DNA of 64,000 nt from Mercenaria mercenaria (lineage: Eukaryota; Mollusca; Bivalvia; Venerida; Veneridae), in assembly GCF_021730395.1 (NCBI RefSeq), contig NC_069361.1:65543001-65607000 (forward strand), read 5' to 3'. The notes under the pieces were generated by a model. The model did no database searches, was not told the DNA's origin, and worked only from the letters and a program-made list of their open reading frames with translations. The first letter of the stretch is position 1; each line of letters begins with the position of its first letter. This document shows, one piece after another, positions 23,919 to 36,022 of the stretch. The translations under genes were made by a program, and so were the position numbers.

Positions 23919-24496
23919 AATATAATGAATACTACACGCGCTTCGACAATAAGGAAACGAAAAATCGGACCCCCATACTGGTTTCATAAATATAAGGAAA
24001 ATAATATTTTTATTCAAGGATTATCCGGAGTTTACCAAATAAGGAATTGGATAACATTAAATTCAACCGCGACTATTACAGTCATTAACAGCTTTCCTTT
24101 TAAATGTATTCTTTTTCTTGAAGAACATATTTGATAATACTTCCTGATTGGACTTTCGTGTTAAAAGATGTTTTTTTTTTTTTTGTCTTCAAATACTACT
24201 TAAGAAATAATATAAGTGATTTTTCGTTGAAAGTATCATTGTTTGGAGTTCAGAGTACTTTATTACATGACTGTAATCTATTGTCTCTCTGATTGGCTGA
24301 AAACGGTTCGAAAAGTAATGAGTACATATCATATCAACTTATCTTGGGTTATAAATAGTACGAAAATAAAAATAGATCGAAGTAGGTGCTTGGAAAACCA
24401 ATATCAACCTGATTTGGTCTAAATTTATTCCTTATTTCTTTATTAAAGATACAATTGTAATAACAAGACTGACTATACATTTATTCATGTAATAAA
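23919..24496. other. Non-coding AT-rich spacer
   Basis: No gene, RNA or repeat recognised. It ends at the long hairpin described next. Confidence 0.4.
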
Positions 24497-24639
24497 ACAA
24501 TTATTGACTTTTTCATAGGTTGATATCAGGATTTATGAACCCTCAAAAAGTTATATTCACCTCGCCTTCGGCTCGGTAAATATAACTCTTTTCGGGTTGA
24601 TAAATCCTGATATCAACCTATAAAAAAGTCGATAATTGT
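24497..24639. repeat. 143-bp near-perfect hairpin (MITE-like palindrome)
   Basis: Arms of about 63 bp (24497-24559 and 24577-24639) are inverted copies with only a few differences, for example GGTTGATATCAGGATTTAT on the left and its inverse ATAAATCCTGATATCAACC on the right. The centre is CTCGCCTTCGGCTCGG. It fits a compact foldback MITE; a structured RNA source is an alternative. No clear target duplication. Confidence 0.75.
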
Positions 24640-24855
24640 ATAACAGCCTGGGTGATATAATAATACACATCCTAATAACAAATAATGGTTTTAATCAAGA
24701 GCAAATCACTGTTTGAAATGTACACTCAGCAAAAGCTCTAACTCCACACTTTTGAAATATGAATATTTTTCTTGCTATAGCCGGTAATATGTCTTCTGAT
24801 AAGTACCTACGTATCGTCCTACAGATAACCGATATTATTTTAATTAAACAAGTAC

Positions 24856-27535
24856 CACACCCTATTACCTGATGTCCACCACGCCGAGGGATGCGGCTGC
24901 CACAGAGGTCTGAAATCAATAACGATGAGTAGTGGTGTTAGTCTTTTGAGCTGTATTTTTTCATTTCGACTTTCCATGAAAATATTCTGGTGCAAGCATA
25001 CGTGTAAATGCCTTAACATATTATATAATTAATCCTGCTCGCCAACTTTGCGAAATAAAGAAGAATTCAGCTGTTTAAATTGGACGTTTATTAAAATTGA
25101 TGCGAAAATCATATTCAACGGCCCAGTTCGAAGTGTTTACAAAATATTTTGATCGGATTTACCTCACACGTCAAACGATCAATCATCTGGGGATAATCCT
25201 GGCATGTTTCAAGTCTGTCCATACGTCTACACCGACGTTCTGACCCTCCAAAGGGACCCGGGTAAAGTCACGCATGATAAACTTTATTTAAATGATGCCC
25301 ATCCCGCCGAGGAGTCAAAATACAGGATACGGTTTACGGCAGAGGAAATTTGGTGTAAAAACGTCTATTTTGGCTGTTTGTTTCGCTTTTAAGACTTTGG
25401 AAGTCATGGAATCATTTGCAGTATGTATTGTTTATACTTATGTTTAATAATGGCCGATTTTCAATGGCGAACACCGCTGTAACACAGTGTTAATCAGTCT
25501 AGATTGTATTTCTATCTATCTCCGACATTGCATACTATCTGCTACATGTATAGATTGGTTCTGCTGCTGTAAATGTTCATTTTGTATATTCATTTTTGTT
25601 TCAATTTCTTTCATGATGAAATATACAGAAATAATGATATCTTAAGTCCTGGTACTTGCGTTCTTGCAGGACTCAGTGTTGAAGTTACGGTTAATATTAG
25701 ATATTAAATCGTTTTGCATTTATTATATACAGCTTTCATTTAAATACACATCAGATCATATAGTTTAACAAAGTTTGTCGAGTAGTATATTTAAGCATAT
25801 ATATTTGAAATATATAAGAATTGTTTTTTAAAAAAATGCTAAGACACCGATTTGCAGCTTACGCGAGAGTGATTGACCATTTAGTTACAGGGAACTGGAA
25901 ACAGATGAAAACATTTGGAATGCTGGATATAGGACAAAAAACATATACTGACGTGATTCCAAACGAAGGTGAAATACTTATTTCTAGCGACCAGCGTGTG
26001 AGCATTTATCGAAGTTCAAGGGCAAAATATCAAAATTGAATACATCTTTAAAGTTGTCCAGAGAGATCGATCAGAATGAAATCCTCATTTCAGGTAGTAA
26101 CTCTGTAATAACAGGTGGTTTTCATTTTGATAGATCTCTCTTGACATGACAATTAACTAAATGGTCAATCACTCCAGTGTTAACTTCAAAATCATTGTTA
26201 CAGTAATAACACATGTACTGTATGCCTTCTTCTTTGGTTCTGAAATTGAATACAAGATAAATTGTTTAGAACATTTCTATAAACGATTAATGAATAACAG
26301 CTTTATTTAGAACTGATCACTTGACTTGTAACGCCACTGACAACAAATATATCTAAATTTTCTAGCCTAACTGATCTTTTATGTAGAACTATGTTACTAT
26401 CAATAGCCTCTTAGTATGAAAGCTTAATAATGCAAAACAATTTGATATTTAATATTAACCTATATTCAACACTGAATCCAGCAAGAACGCAAGAACGCAA
26501 GTACCAGGACTTAGGATTTCATTGCTGGCAGCAAATATCTGTATATATTGAGAAAAAAAGAAACAAAAATGATTTTACAAAACGAAGACTTTCAGTGGCA
26601 AAACAACTCTATACATGTACAGTATCAGATTGTATGAAATGTAGGAGATATATATATAAATACAATCTAGACTGATTGCAAAAGATTTAACATTTAATAT
26701 AAACCGTAAATTCAACACAATCCAACAAGAACGCAAGTACCGATACCATCAGGACTTACGATATCATTATTTCTGTATATTTCATGATGATAAAAGAAAC
26801 TGAAACAAAATTTAGTTTACAAAACGAAGACTTATAGTAGCAAAACAACGTCGGAGATAGATAGAAGTTCAATCTAGACTGATTAACACCGTGTTACAGC
26901 GGTGTTCGCCATTGAAAATCGCCTATTATTAAACAGAAGTATAAACAATACATACTGCAAATGATTCCATGACTTCCAAAGTCTTAAAAGCGAAACAAAC
27001 AGCCAAAATAGACGTTTTTACACCAAATTTCCCTCTGCCGTAAACCGTATCCTATATTTTGACTCCTCGGCGGGATGGGCATCATTTAAAAATGCCCTCT
27101 GCGGTAAAGTTTATCATGCGTGACTTTACCCGGGTCCCTTTGGAGGGTCAGAACGTCGGTGTAGACGTATGGACAGACTTGAAACTTGCCAGGATTATCC
27201 CCAGATGATTGATCGTTTGACGTGTGAGGTAAACCCGATCAAATTATTTTGTAAACACTTCGAACTGGGCTGTTGAATATGATTTTCGCATCAATTTTAA
27301 TAAACGTCCAATTTAAACAGCTGAATACTTCTTTATTTCGCAAAGTTGGCGACCAGGATTAATCATAGAATATGTTTAGGCATTTACACGTATGCCTACA
27401 CCAGAATACCCTCATGGAAAGTCGAAATGAAAAAATACAGCTCAAAAAACTAACGCCACTACTCACCGTTATTGATTTCTGACCTCTGTGGCAGCCGCAT
27501 CCCTCGGCGTGGTGGACATCAGGTAATAGGGTGTG
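24856..27535. mobile_element. Foldback element with ~0.7-0.9 kb inverted arms and 5-bp target duplication
   Basis: The left arm (24856 to about 25720) and right arm (about 26690 to 27535) are inverted copies at high identity with scattered indels. Shared landmarks are CACACCCTATTACCTGATG at the tips, CCTCGGCGTGGTGGACATC and CCCGGGTCCCTTTGGAGG. The flanks are AGTAC at 24851-24855 and 27536-27540. Inside, the right arm has a second, shorter copy of its inner end (26430-26680), and smaller inverted repeats sit around 25866-25890/26152-26180 and 26061-26145. Open frames in the arms match nothing I know. The superfamily is unknown; 5-bp duplications occur in Transib, but that is weak evidence. Confidence 0.78.
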
Positions 27536-27699
27536 AGTACCCTCTCCATTGATTTCCTCCGTCCACGTGCATTACGTGCTTTTCGTGTTTAAATATCTAC
27601 CGATCGCTCTACATGGTCCAAAATATGTGTAAAAATGTATATGAAATCAGTGTGATCAGTCCACAGCGCAAAACAAAAAAGTTTGCTGTTTCCACAAGT

Positions 27700-28010
27700 A
27701 TGCGCCGGGTGACGTTAGATGAGAGAGGGTGCGCCGTCGGAATGGACCAAAGTGGCATATCAAACCGAGAAGTACAAGCTTAAACAATATGTTTTATATG
27801 AAATAATATTCGGAAACTAGTTGTAACGAAAACAACATTCGTGTGCTACAGTGGTGTTCAAAGTCTCCTGACTTGAACCCTACTGAACACCTGTCGGATG
27901 AACTTGGGCAGAGTCTCTCCAGGAACTACAAAATGCTGTTGTAAGAACATGGAACATTTTTCCACAGGGGCGTATCCAACCGTTCATTCGATCCATGCGT
28001 TGTTATTAAT
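27700..28010 (+). pseudogene. Internally deleted Tc1-like transposase relic
   Basis: ATG at 27700 opens 27 codons (MRRVTLDERGCAVGMDQSG, then ISNREVQA, stop at 27781) that resemble the N-terminal helix-turn-helix of Tc1-like transposases. After about 65 unrelated bases, 27849 onward reads SPDLNPTEHLSDELGQ, the signature around the second catalytic aspartate near the C terminus. A frame change follows, after which TWNIFPQGRIQPFIRSMR is the usual transposase end. The central DNA-binding and first catalytic regions are gone, so it is not functional. Confidence 0.75.
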
Positions 28011-28739
28011 GCTGTCGGAACGCACACGAGATACTAGGAACTCGGATTGTGTGACTTTTCATTTTGGGGGTTGTACTGTTCAAACTGTTCACGCTTCAAT
28101 GAATTTGCCATTTTGTGCAACTGATTCATGAATTACAATGTACTTTTATTAAATATATTTGATCTATATACTCGTAGTGTCCAAATTTTGTTGAAATATG
28201 TCAAAAGGTTAGCGAGATATATCCAAAATTGTAGGTGTGGTTTTAGAACTTTTGCTGAGTATATTATCTTCATCTTTGAAGATATCAACCAAATATTTGC
28301 TTGTGTTATGTGGTTTTTCTTTTCAAGCTCTCTGCTATCAGGAAAAAATAGTGAAAGTGTTGCGCAAATTTAACACATACTTTCAGTCGTACATTGTGTT
28401 TGTTTTTATAGGGAAATAAATCGGATAAAGAAATAGTGTAACATATAATCGTCAAAACTGAGCATTTGTTTTCCAAGAAGTAATCTGCTGGATCACATTC
28501 AGGACTTAAATTATTCCAAAATGACTGGAATTGTCCTGACGTACATTTTTGAGATCCTTTTTCTGCAATATCAAAAGTAAGGAAGACAACTTACAGTGAT
28601 GTAATGGCACCAGTGACCTTCACCAAGCAATGTATCTGTCTCTTATCTGTGTTTACACACACAATCGCCCTCTGAACTGTAATCTGTGCAGCTGTGCTAT
28701 AAGAACATTAAAATGTTATAGAACATGAGCATTAATATA

Positions 28740-29772
28740 CTGGTTTCCCAGTAGTTTCCGGACCCAAGTAGTTTTCCGGACCTTTTACATTTCGTGCTGT
28801 ATAGACTTTACGCCGTCGTAAAGCATCTGGTTAACAATATTATATCATCTAGACCTTTGTTGCCTTTAAATAGCAGCTAAAACCTGGCATTTCCAAACTT
28901 ATTTATTATTTGAATATCCCGGTTGTTTTAACTTATTACATGTAATTGTTTACACAAGAGATGGTCAACAGCAGGGGAATTCCAGTTACAGTGCGCATGC
29001 GCAGAAATTGAGGCCCCTTGAAGGTAAACATCAGTCAATTGATGCTCCCATTTGCAGACGATACAGTAAAAACATTCAGACAGTAATAAAAAACACAATG
29101 AAAGTCAAAAACACTATACTACGGCATTAAATTATCGATTAATAATAGGAACCAAAATAGACGGGGATTTACCTACGATACCGTCTATCAATCAAAGATT
29201 TAGCAGCAGTGTCCATGCCCGAGTAGTCAGGGCGTTAGACTACCGATTTTTAGACCGTTCTTGTTCTTCTTTTTTTAAAGAAGTTGTTAATTATATGAAA
29301 AGTTTTTAATTTCTTGTTTTTGTAATATTACCAGTCCGCTCAATACGTCCCGTCATTTTAGCGTGACGTTGCAAACGTCATTCAAACGTAATTAGACGTA
29401 ACTGTAATGAGTGTACTATAAATCTAGTATTTGTTAAATCTTGAAATATACTTTTCAAATCATCATCACGCCTTAGAATTGTGTTTTAATTTTGAATATA
29501 TATAGCGAAATCGGAAATGTTTGCTTTTACAGAAAGGTTACAACTGTTACAATGAAAGGTCCGGAAAACTACTCGGACTAACTGAGGTATTAATGGAATT
29601 AATTGCCCCTTTTGAGGCCTCATCTACATTTGTGTTATGAACGCAAGTGTAATACGAATTCTGCATGGTGTTAACGAAGAACCTAGCTTTTTTCTGTGAA
29701 AGTTTTATATTTCTACTATGTTTTGTTTGAAAGTTACTGGCAAAAAACAGCGATTTCGGTCAGGAAACTACT
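28740..29772. mobile_element. 1.03-kb inverted-repeat element flanked by TA
   Basis: The terminal inverted repeats are about 25 bp with one mismatch, beginning CTGGTTTCCCAGTAGTTTCC on both strands. A second inverted pair lies just inside (AGTAGTTTTCCGGACC on the left, inverse near 29552-29572). TA lies on each side (28738-28739, 29773-29774), which suggests a TA target duplication. No transposase. Related sequence occurs near 51498. Confidence 0.78.
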
Positions 29773-30128
29773 GGGAAACCAGTAATCATTCTGACAACCG
29801 CTGAGCGAATTGCAAATGGCGTCAAAACTTCACCGAGACTTCAAACCGAAATACACCACTAAAACAATAAATATCAAGCTAGCTACGTTTCCAATACATT
29901 ATCTACAAACCTGTATCTTGTACTACATACTGCAAGGTGCCTTCTAACAATAAACAGAATAATAAAAAGTAAAATCATCCGAGCTGCCCTTCTAGCTATC
30001 AACTCTGCGTAGAAAGTGAACGATTTGCATCAAGATGTTCTGCATGACTGATTTCACGCGCTACTTTATTACTCAAAACTATTTAACTACCGAAATCTAC
30101 TACCGTAATCTACCATAAAATTACCATA

Positions 30129-32011
30129 AGGCCAGCATTTTTTTATTTTCTGGTTTACGGGAGATTTTTAAAAAAATTTGGGGCGGGGGACAAATAGAAA
30201 TAAAAATAAAAATCCCAATTTTGAGCAGTCGACCAAATAAATAAAAATAAAACGTCCAAAAGGATACAATTTTTTTATTTTTTGTACACCACAAAAAACA
30301 AAAGCTTGCAAGCTTAAATTGCATACACACTCACAAATGAACTATTCTGAACTGGTTTATATCTTACCATCTCAGTATACTGTTGTTTTCTTAATGTGTA
30401 GCTTGTATGAATATTGCCATTTTCAAAGTCACCAAGGATATGTATTATTTGTGTTTTTGTATGTATCTATTTGTAATAAAAATAGACTTGTGGAAACATT
30501 TTTCATAATAAAATATACAGATACTACAGTTGACATATCATAAGAACATTGCCTAATGTTTAATTATTATTTAAACATGATAAACATGAATAAAAACTGC
30601 TATTAAAATGGGGATATGCAAGGACTACTTTAGGTCTTCATACTGCATACATGCATATTAATTGGCCGGAGATGCAAAGTCTTAAAAGACAGGCATAATC
30701 ATACTAGAAAGCAAAAATTACAAATTGATAAAAATTATGCACACTGGCTTTCAAATTAAATTTATGGCTTTGGTTAAGTTTCAGTGACTTGAATATTGTT
30801 TTATATTTTGCCAATTGTCAGTGCCACCTATATTGTACGACAAGTGGAAACAATATGAATTTTGGTTCAGCTAAAATGTGTACAAAATAAAAACCTTATC
30901 GGCTGATGTTCAAACAACAGTATCGGAGATTTATAAGACTCTTCACCGAGATGGGACTTGAACTTAGTAAATTATGAGTTCGAAAAAACATTTATTACGG
31001 GATATGTCATTATGTGTTCCTCAGTGTCAAAGGCACATTGACATATAGTGTCTGAATGTCTGTCCCAAACATACTTTCAAAGGGTCTTTTTACAGATTTT
31101 ATCGGCGTATACTTCAAGTGAACATGGGAATGTTGCTGGGAGTTCCATGTTTGATAATTATCTTTTGAGTTACAGTACCTGGCTAGAACTTTAGTCAAAC
31201 TAATTTGACCCAATCCTGATTAGATTGCCTGTCAAACATATTAAACAATCATTAATCTGACTGTCCGATTATTTTGACTAGATCATGTACATGTAGTTTG
31301 AATTTTTTATCACATGTATCTTTGTCAAGAATTTGCATGGACATGTGTCATTTTACATTGAAATAGCACTTTGTTTTGAACAGAACTACTGAAAATTGTG
31401 TAATTAGTTATTTAACCCCCAAACTTTCGAAGTAATAAAAATGTGTTTAGCAAGTTGATACTCACTTTTGCTCCTCCATTTTGCCATTTCTTTGGTTTCT
31501 TTCCTTTTTATCAATTGTGGTATTTTTCTGACAGTCCCACATGAATTTGATCGTTGTCCAATTATAATATACAGACAACAAATCTCGTACATGTGATACG
31601 CCAGAATTTTCAACATCTGAACAGCGTTGATAGTGAAGGTCATTTTTCGTACGTGATTATTCCTAATGTTGAGCTTTAGGTGCTGTAATTTCTACTCAGA
31701 TCCAATTTCTTTACAATACTCGTTATCTCTGCCAACTTATTCCAAAGATTATTGTCTGTTAACTTGTATATTTTTCCTATTAATTTCACACAATTTACAT
31801 TCATGGAGGCCGCCATTTTTCATGCGTCTGTTGATCTTGATTAAAAACCTCTACCTTACAGTTAAACTTTTATTTTTGGCAGCAGCAATTATGGACGGTC
31901 GGCGGGTAAAATGAAAATAAAAGTACTGAAAATGACTTTTATTTTTATTTTGTTTTGTCAAAAAATAGGGTCGGCGCTCCCGTAAACCAGAAAATTAAAA
32001 AATGCTGGCCT
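30129..32011. mobile_element. 1.9-kb element with ~35-bp terminal inverted repeats
   Basis: Both ends read AGGCCAGCATTTTTT and continue ATTTTCTGGTTTACGGGAG, in inverted orientation, with about one mismatch. Subterminal A/T-rich stretches are also loosely inverted. The target duplication could not be resolved (ATA on the left, AATA on the right). The interior has several short open frames, none recognisable, so it looks non-autonomous. Confidence 0.72.
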
Positions 32012-32060
32012 AATACACGGTTAGTAAATTATGGTAAACGAACTGTAAATAACAATTAAG

Positions 32061-32439
32061 GTGTTTACCCCGCCACATACAACTGCCGACAGCGTATACA
32101 CGACATCAATGAAACAGTTTTTACTTTTCGTATTGTGTACTCAACAGATCATTGATTACGCATTACCATTTAGTAATTTTAATAATCGCCTTCAAGTGAT
32201 TATGAAAAAATTGAAACGTGACTTAAATTTTTATTTAAAATTTGATATACAGACGTATATTGTAATAAAAAGAATGAGAAAAGAAAAAAAGAATGGGTCT
32301 CTACAGTATCATTTTTATCTTCCCCACCCCGCATTTACTGATGCAGTGTGATGCAGTTCTTGTCCGTGCGTCCGTATGTTCGTTCATTCGTAAAAATTTC
32401 TTGATATTTTTTAACACCATCATTTAACGCTTTTGATTT
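32061..32439. other. Non-coding spacer
   Basis: AT-rich. An open frame of 96 codons at 32061-32351 shows no domain and is probably chance. Confidence 0.35.
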
Positions 32440-33976
32440 ATTTTTTTCAGACCAAGTACGACACCAAATAATTAAGTGGAACGCGATAAAAAATCAAAGA
32501 AAGAAATCGCCGCCCACTTCAATACTGTCAACGTGGATAAAAAACAGCGCCGAAATAAAACAGAAATATCTTTCAGGTGAAATGGGTCCTCAGAGGCAAA
32601 AAGACAAAAAAGCTAAATATCCCGAGGTGGAAGAAGGGCTCCCTACGCTGGTTTACAAGTGCTAGGAGTCAGAATGTGACAATAAGTGGTAAAATTATGA
32701 GAGAAAAAGCTCGCTAACGATTTGGGTGTGTCTCAGTCTGATTTTGATTGTTCCGCAAGTTGGTTAGAATGGTTTAAGGTACGGCATGGAATTGTGTTTA
32801 AACGCGTGTGTGGAGAATCAAACAGTGTGAACCATTCAACAGAAGCAATGACAGACTGGAATTCGCGTCTTTCTACCATTTTAAAGGATTACAATCCCAA
32901 AGATATATTTAACGCAGATGAGACAGGAATGTTCTATCGTCTGCAGCCAGATAAGATCCTTGAGTTCAAATCCAAAGACTGTCACGGGGGCAAACAAAGC
33001 GAGGAACGCTTGACTGCTATGGTGTGTGCTGACATGTCTGGGACTGAAAAACTACCAATGTTTGTGATTGGAAAGTCTGCTCAGCCGCGCTGTTTCAAAA
33101 ACGTGAAATCACTCCCAACTACGTATAAAGATAACAAAAAAAGCATGGATGACTTCCGAAATTTTCACAGAATGGGTACTCAAGTTAGACTCGGATATGA
33201 CTCGAAACCAGAGATCAGTCGTGTTAATTGTGGACAACTGTCCAGCGCATCCAAAGATTAATGGACTGAAATCAGTAAAGCTAGTGTTTCTTCCTCTAAA
33301 TTCAACCAGCGTCACGCAACCTATGGATCAATGTGTTATAATTTTTAAGGAACTTAAAAGTCCATTACAGGAAACAAGTGGGTGACAAGTGATTACAAGA
33401 AAGATTCGCGCTTTGGATAATGGTACTGATATGTGTATCAATGTCTTTGACGCGTTTTTACGCATGTTACACCAAGCCTGGGGGTGTGTGACCCAGGCAA
33501 CTATCGCGAACTGTTACCGGCGTGCGGGCTTCAAAGCTGGGGAGGAACAGGATCCCGTACCCGTGCCGTTACCGGACACAGATTCCGAGGAAATTGACGA
33601 CGATATATCCTTAGCCCAGTTGTCGCGTTTAATAAGGGGTGCTACTATGAAAGAGTACGTGGATGTTGATATTCAGGTACCAACATGTGAAGAAGAAAGT
33701 GACAATTCAATAATTAGTGACATTATTTCTGCGCGTAACGGAGAAATGAGCGACGACGAGGAGGAAACCACGGAAGCGGTACAGCCGCGACCAAATCTGG
33801 AGTCTGCATTGAATGCGTGTGACGTTCTCTCTCAATTCCTTGAAACTTGTGACAATGCAGAAAGTGTGATTGCTGCATTTGCTAAGGTCAATAACTTTGT
33901 TAAAAATGCCCATTTACACAAACAGTTTATGAAGCAGAAAAGACTTACACAAATTAATTCTTTAGAAAAGTAGACA
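32440..33976 (+). pseudogene. Decayed pogo/Tigger-type transposase
   Basis: Pieces of one DDD transposase lie in order but in several frames. The N-terminal CENP-B-like DNA-binding part is at about 32480-32830 (KKSKKEIAAHF, STWIKNSAEIKQKYLSGEMG, then SASWLEWFKVRHGIVFKRV). First aspartate: NADETGMFYRLQP near 32910. Second: VLIVDNCPAHPKI near 33220. Third: LNSTSVTQPMDQ near 33300, typical of pogo (DDD rather than DDE). The acidic C-terminal region (TDSEEIDDD and onward, 33389-33973) is open. Frame changes occur in the N-terminal part (for example near 32530 and 32660-32710), near 33150-33260, and again near 33370-33390. Hence a dead DNA transposon copy, although stretches remain well conserved, suggesting moderate age. 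Confidence 0.85.
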
Positions 33977-35459
33977 CGTGTAATTCTGACAGGTGTTAGA
34001 CAATCACAGTTACGTTAAGTAATGCATCATTCTACATGTAACATGTTTGGTTTAGTTTGATAATGTTTGTTGAAATGAATAAATGTGTCGACTTACGGTT
34101 TCCGGAATTCTACTTGCGTGTTTGCCCACTTTGGCGTTCATATCGAACGTTATTCTTTGTCATTCGTGTATCATATTCATTTATCAGACGTGCTGTAATA
34201 ATGATTATTAAATGTACTGAATATTGATGTGTGAGGTTTTTATGATAACTGATGCGCATATATGCCGGAAATGTTACTTGACGTAGGCCTACATGTATGT
34301 ATAGATTGTGTATTTCTGATTATGTTTACACGGAAATAAAATACTTTAAATTTACAATCATTTTGTGTTGCGTTTTAAAAGATTTATTGCAAGGTATATT
34401 GTATTTATAGTGTGCCCAATAGCAGTAGATTAAAAAAAGGTGTTGGAACCAACTTTTTTCATCATTTCGTCCATATACGTCCCTCCTCATAACTCGAATT
34501 TCGGTTATATCGAAATAATCAAAGCCTTGAAATGTCTGATGGTTGCGGGTTTTTGGTACATTTATTTTCTGTTTAAATGCCAGTCTATGAATATACATGA
34601 ATGAGAAACAAATACAAATTTAATGTGCCTCATATCTAAGATGAACTCTGCCTGACCCAGCTTGTGATGTAACTATGGACTGGAATACCTTATCATTAAT
34701 AGATCTTATATAATCTAAATGGTCATAGCCAGTGGATACAGGTTGAATTAGAACTGCTTATTCATTGATAATTCATCCGCATTGTTCATAAATGGGACTA
34801 TTTTGTGTAGCACATGAACATCCTTTGGATGTGATTTGGAATCAAATAAAGATGCTATGACTGTCAGAAATACACTTTAACTTTGGTAGCGGGATAAACT
34901 GGCAACCAAAAAGCACGGTCCCTTGTTTTTAACGGTCAGTCAGGGGTCCCAGTTTTTTCCGATAATTCCTGTCCAATCAAATTGCCAGTCGTGAATCATA
35001 TGGTCAAATCGGCAATCTCTGTAGTGGAAGCGCATGCGCGTAGTAGCTAAAAATAGAACCGGCGCCCTTTGAAAGCATGTGTAGAACCCAGAACGGTTCA
35101 ATAACACTCCAGAGTGGTGTTACAATAACAGTCAATCCTCGCTGTGCATTTTCTCATTTTTGCGGGCAGCGAAGCGTGCCCACAGATTTACCATACCACA
35201 AATGTACGGACGATACGCTTATCCGAAATCGAACAACAAGTAGTTCCATGTTCTCCTTAAATTTTACGTAATTCAAGTCTGTTTTAACTTTCAGGGAGCT
35301 TCTGAGATTCAACATTATCCAAAAAAAATGCATTGCTTAAGTACATATTTGTCGTAATCAATATTTTATAACAAAAACAAAGATGAGCATGCTTGCTTTG
35401 ATCACATGACCGAAACAATTCTTCATCACGTGACCAAAATAAACTATAAATAACTACAG
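33977..35459. other. Non-coding region, possible Tigger right end
   Basis: No gene recognised. At about 34488-34525, CATAACTCGAATTTCGG followed by TTATATCGAAATAA resembles the kind of sequence found in pogo/Tigger ends, so the transposon may extend to about 34590. I found no matching left end. The remainder is unremarkable. Confidence 0.35.
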
Positions 35460-35667
35460 CACCATCCGCGTACTTCTCTTCCCCTCCGGAGCGTGCATGT
35501 CACAGAGAAGGCACAGGGCATCGCCAGATGTGGAGCCAAGACAGCTGTCGGTGTCCTGACTAAACTGGAGGAAGTTGCCCTGCAAAGGACTTGGGACGGC
35601 GAGGATGGGCCATACAGACTTCCAACGATTCTGCACGTGCGAGCCATCAGCTCTTCCCCAGATAGCA

Positions 35668-36022
35668 GACATGCGTTGGCCCAACGGTGGGCCAACGGCA
35701 GACTCTTCGTTGGCCCAACGAAGATTTCCGACGTTGGCCCAACGCCATTTTGCTAATTGGCGCAACGTTGGCCCAACGGTTGGTACACCGTGGCCCAACG
35801 ACTGGTATCCTACACCTCATCGTGGCCCTTCATTGGGCCAACAACTGATATCCTACACTCATCGTTGGCCCTCCATTGGCCAACAACTGATATCCTACAC
35901 TCATCGTTGGCCCTCCATTGGGCCAACAGCATTTTTTCGTCTATCACGGTTGGTCCAACGTTGGGCCAACTCTGTTTCTTTGTTGGCCAAAGATGGATGC
36001 CAACGCTATCCCAACGATTACG
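35668..36022. repeat. Cluster of GTTGGCCCAAC palindromes, left
   Basis: About fifteen exact or near copies of the palindrome GTTGGCCCAAC (or halves TTGGGCCAAC) at irregular spacing. They include two 48-52 bp direct repeats with ACTGATATCCTACACTCATC (35840-35930). The matching right cluster is at 37211-37436. Confidence 0.85.

Larger units (their letters stand above)
24723..28261 (+). mobile_element. Dead Tc1/mariner-like transposon, carrying a nested foldback element
   Basis: The ends are ACTCAGCAAAAGCTCTAA on the left (24724-) and, inverted, ACTCAGCAAAAGTTCTAA on the right (ending 28260). TA dinucleotides flank at 24721-24722 and 28262-28263, as expected for this superfamily. The similarity continues inward (CCACAC, then TTTTG and ATAT-rich blocks). 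Transposase pieces lie at 27700-28010. The 2.7-kb foldback (24856-27535) is inserted between the left end and the transposase start, so the original element was under 1 kb, shorter than a normal Tc1 (1.3-1.7 kb), in line with an internal deletion. Confidence 0.72.
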
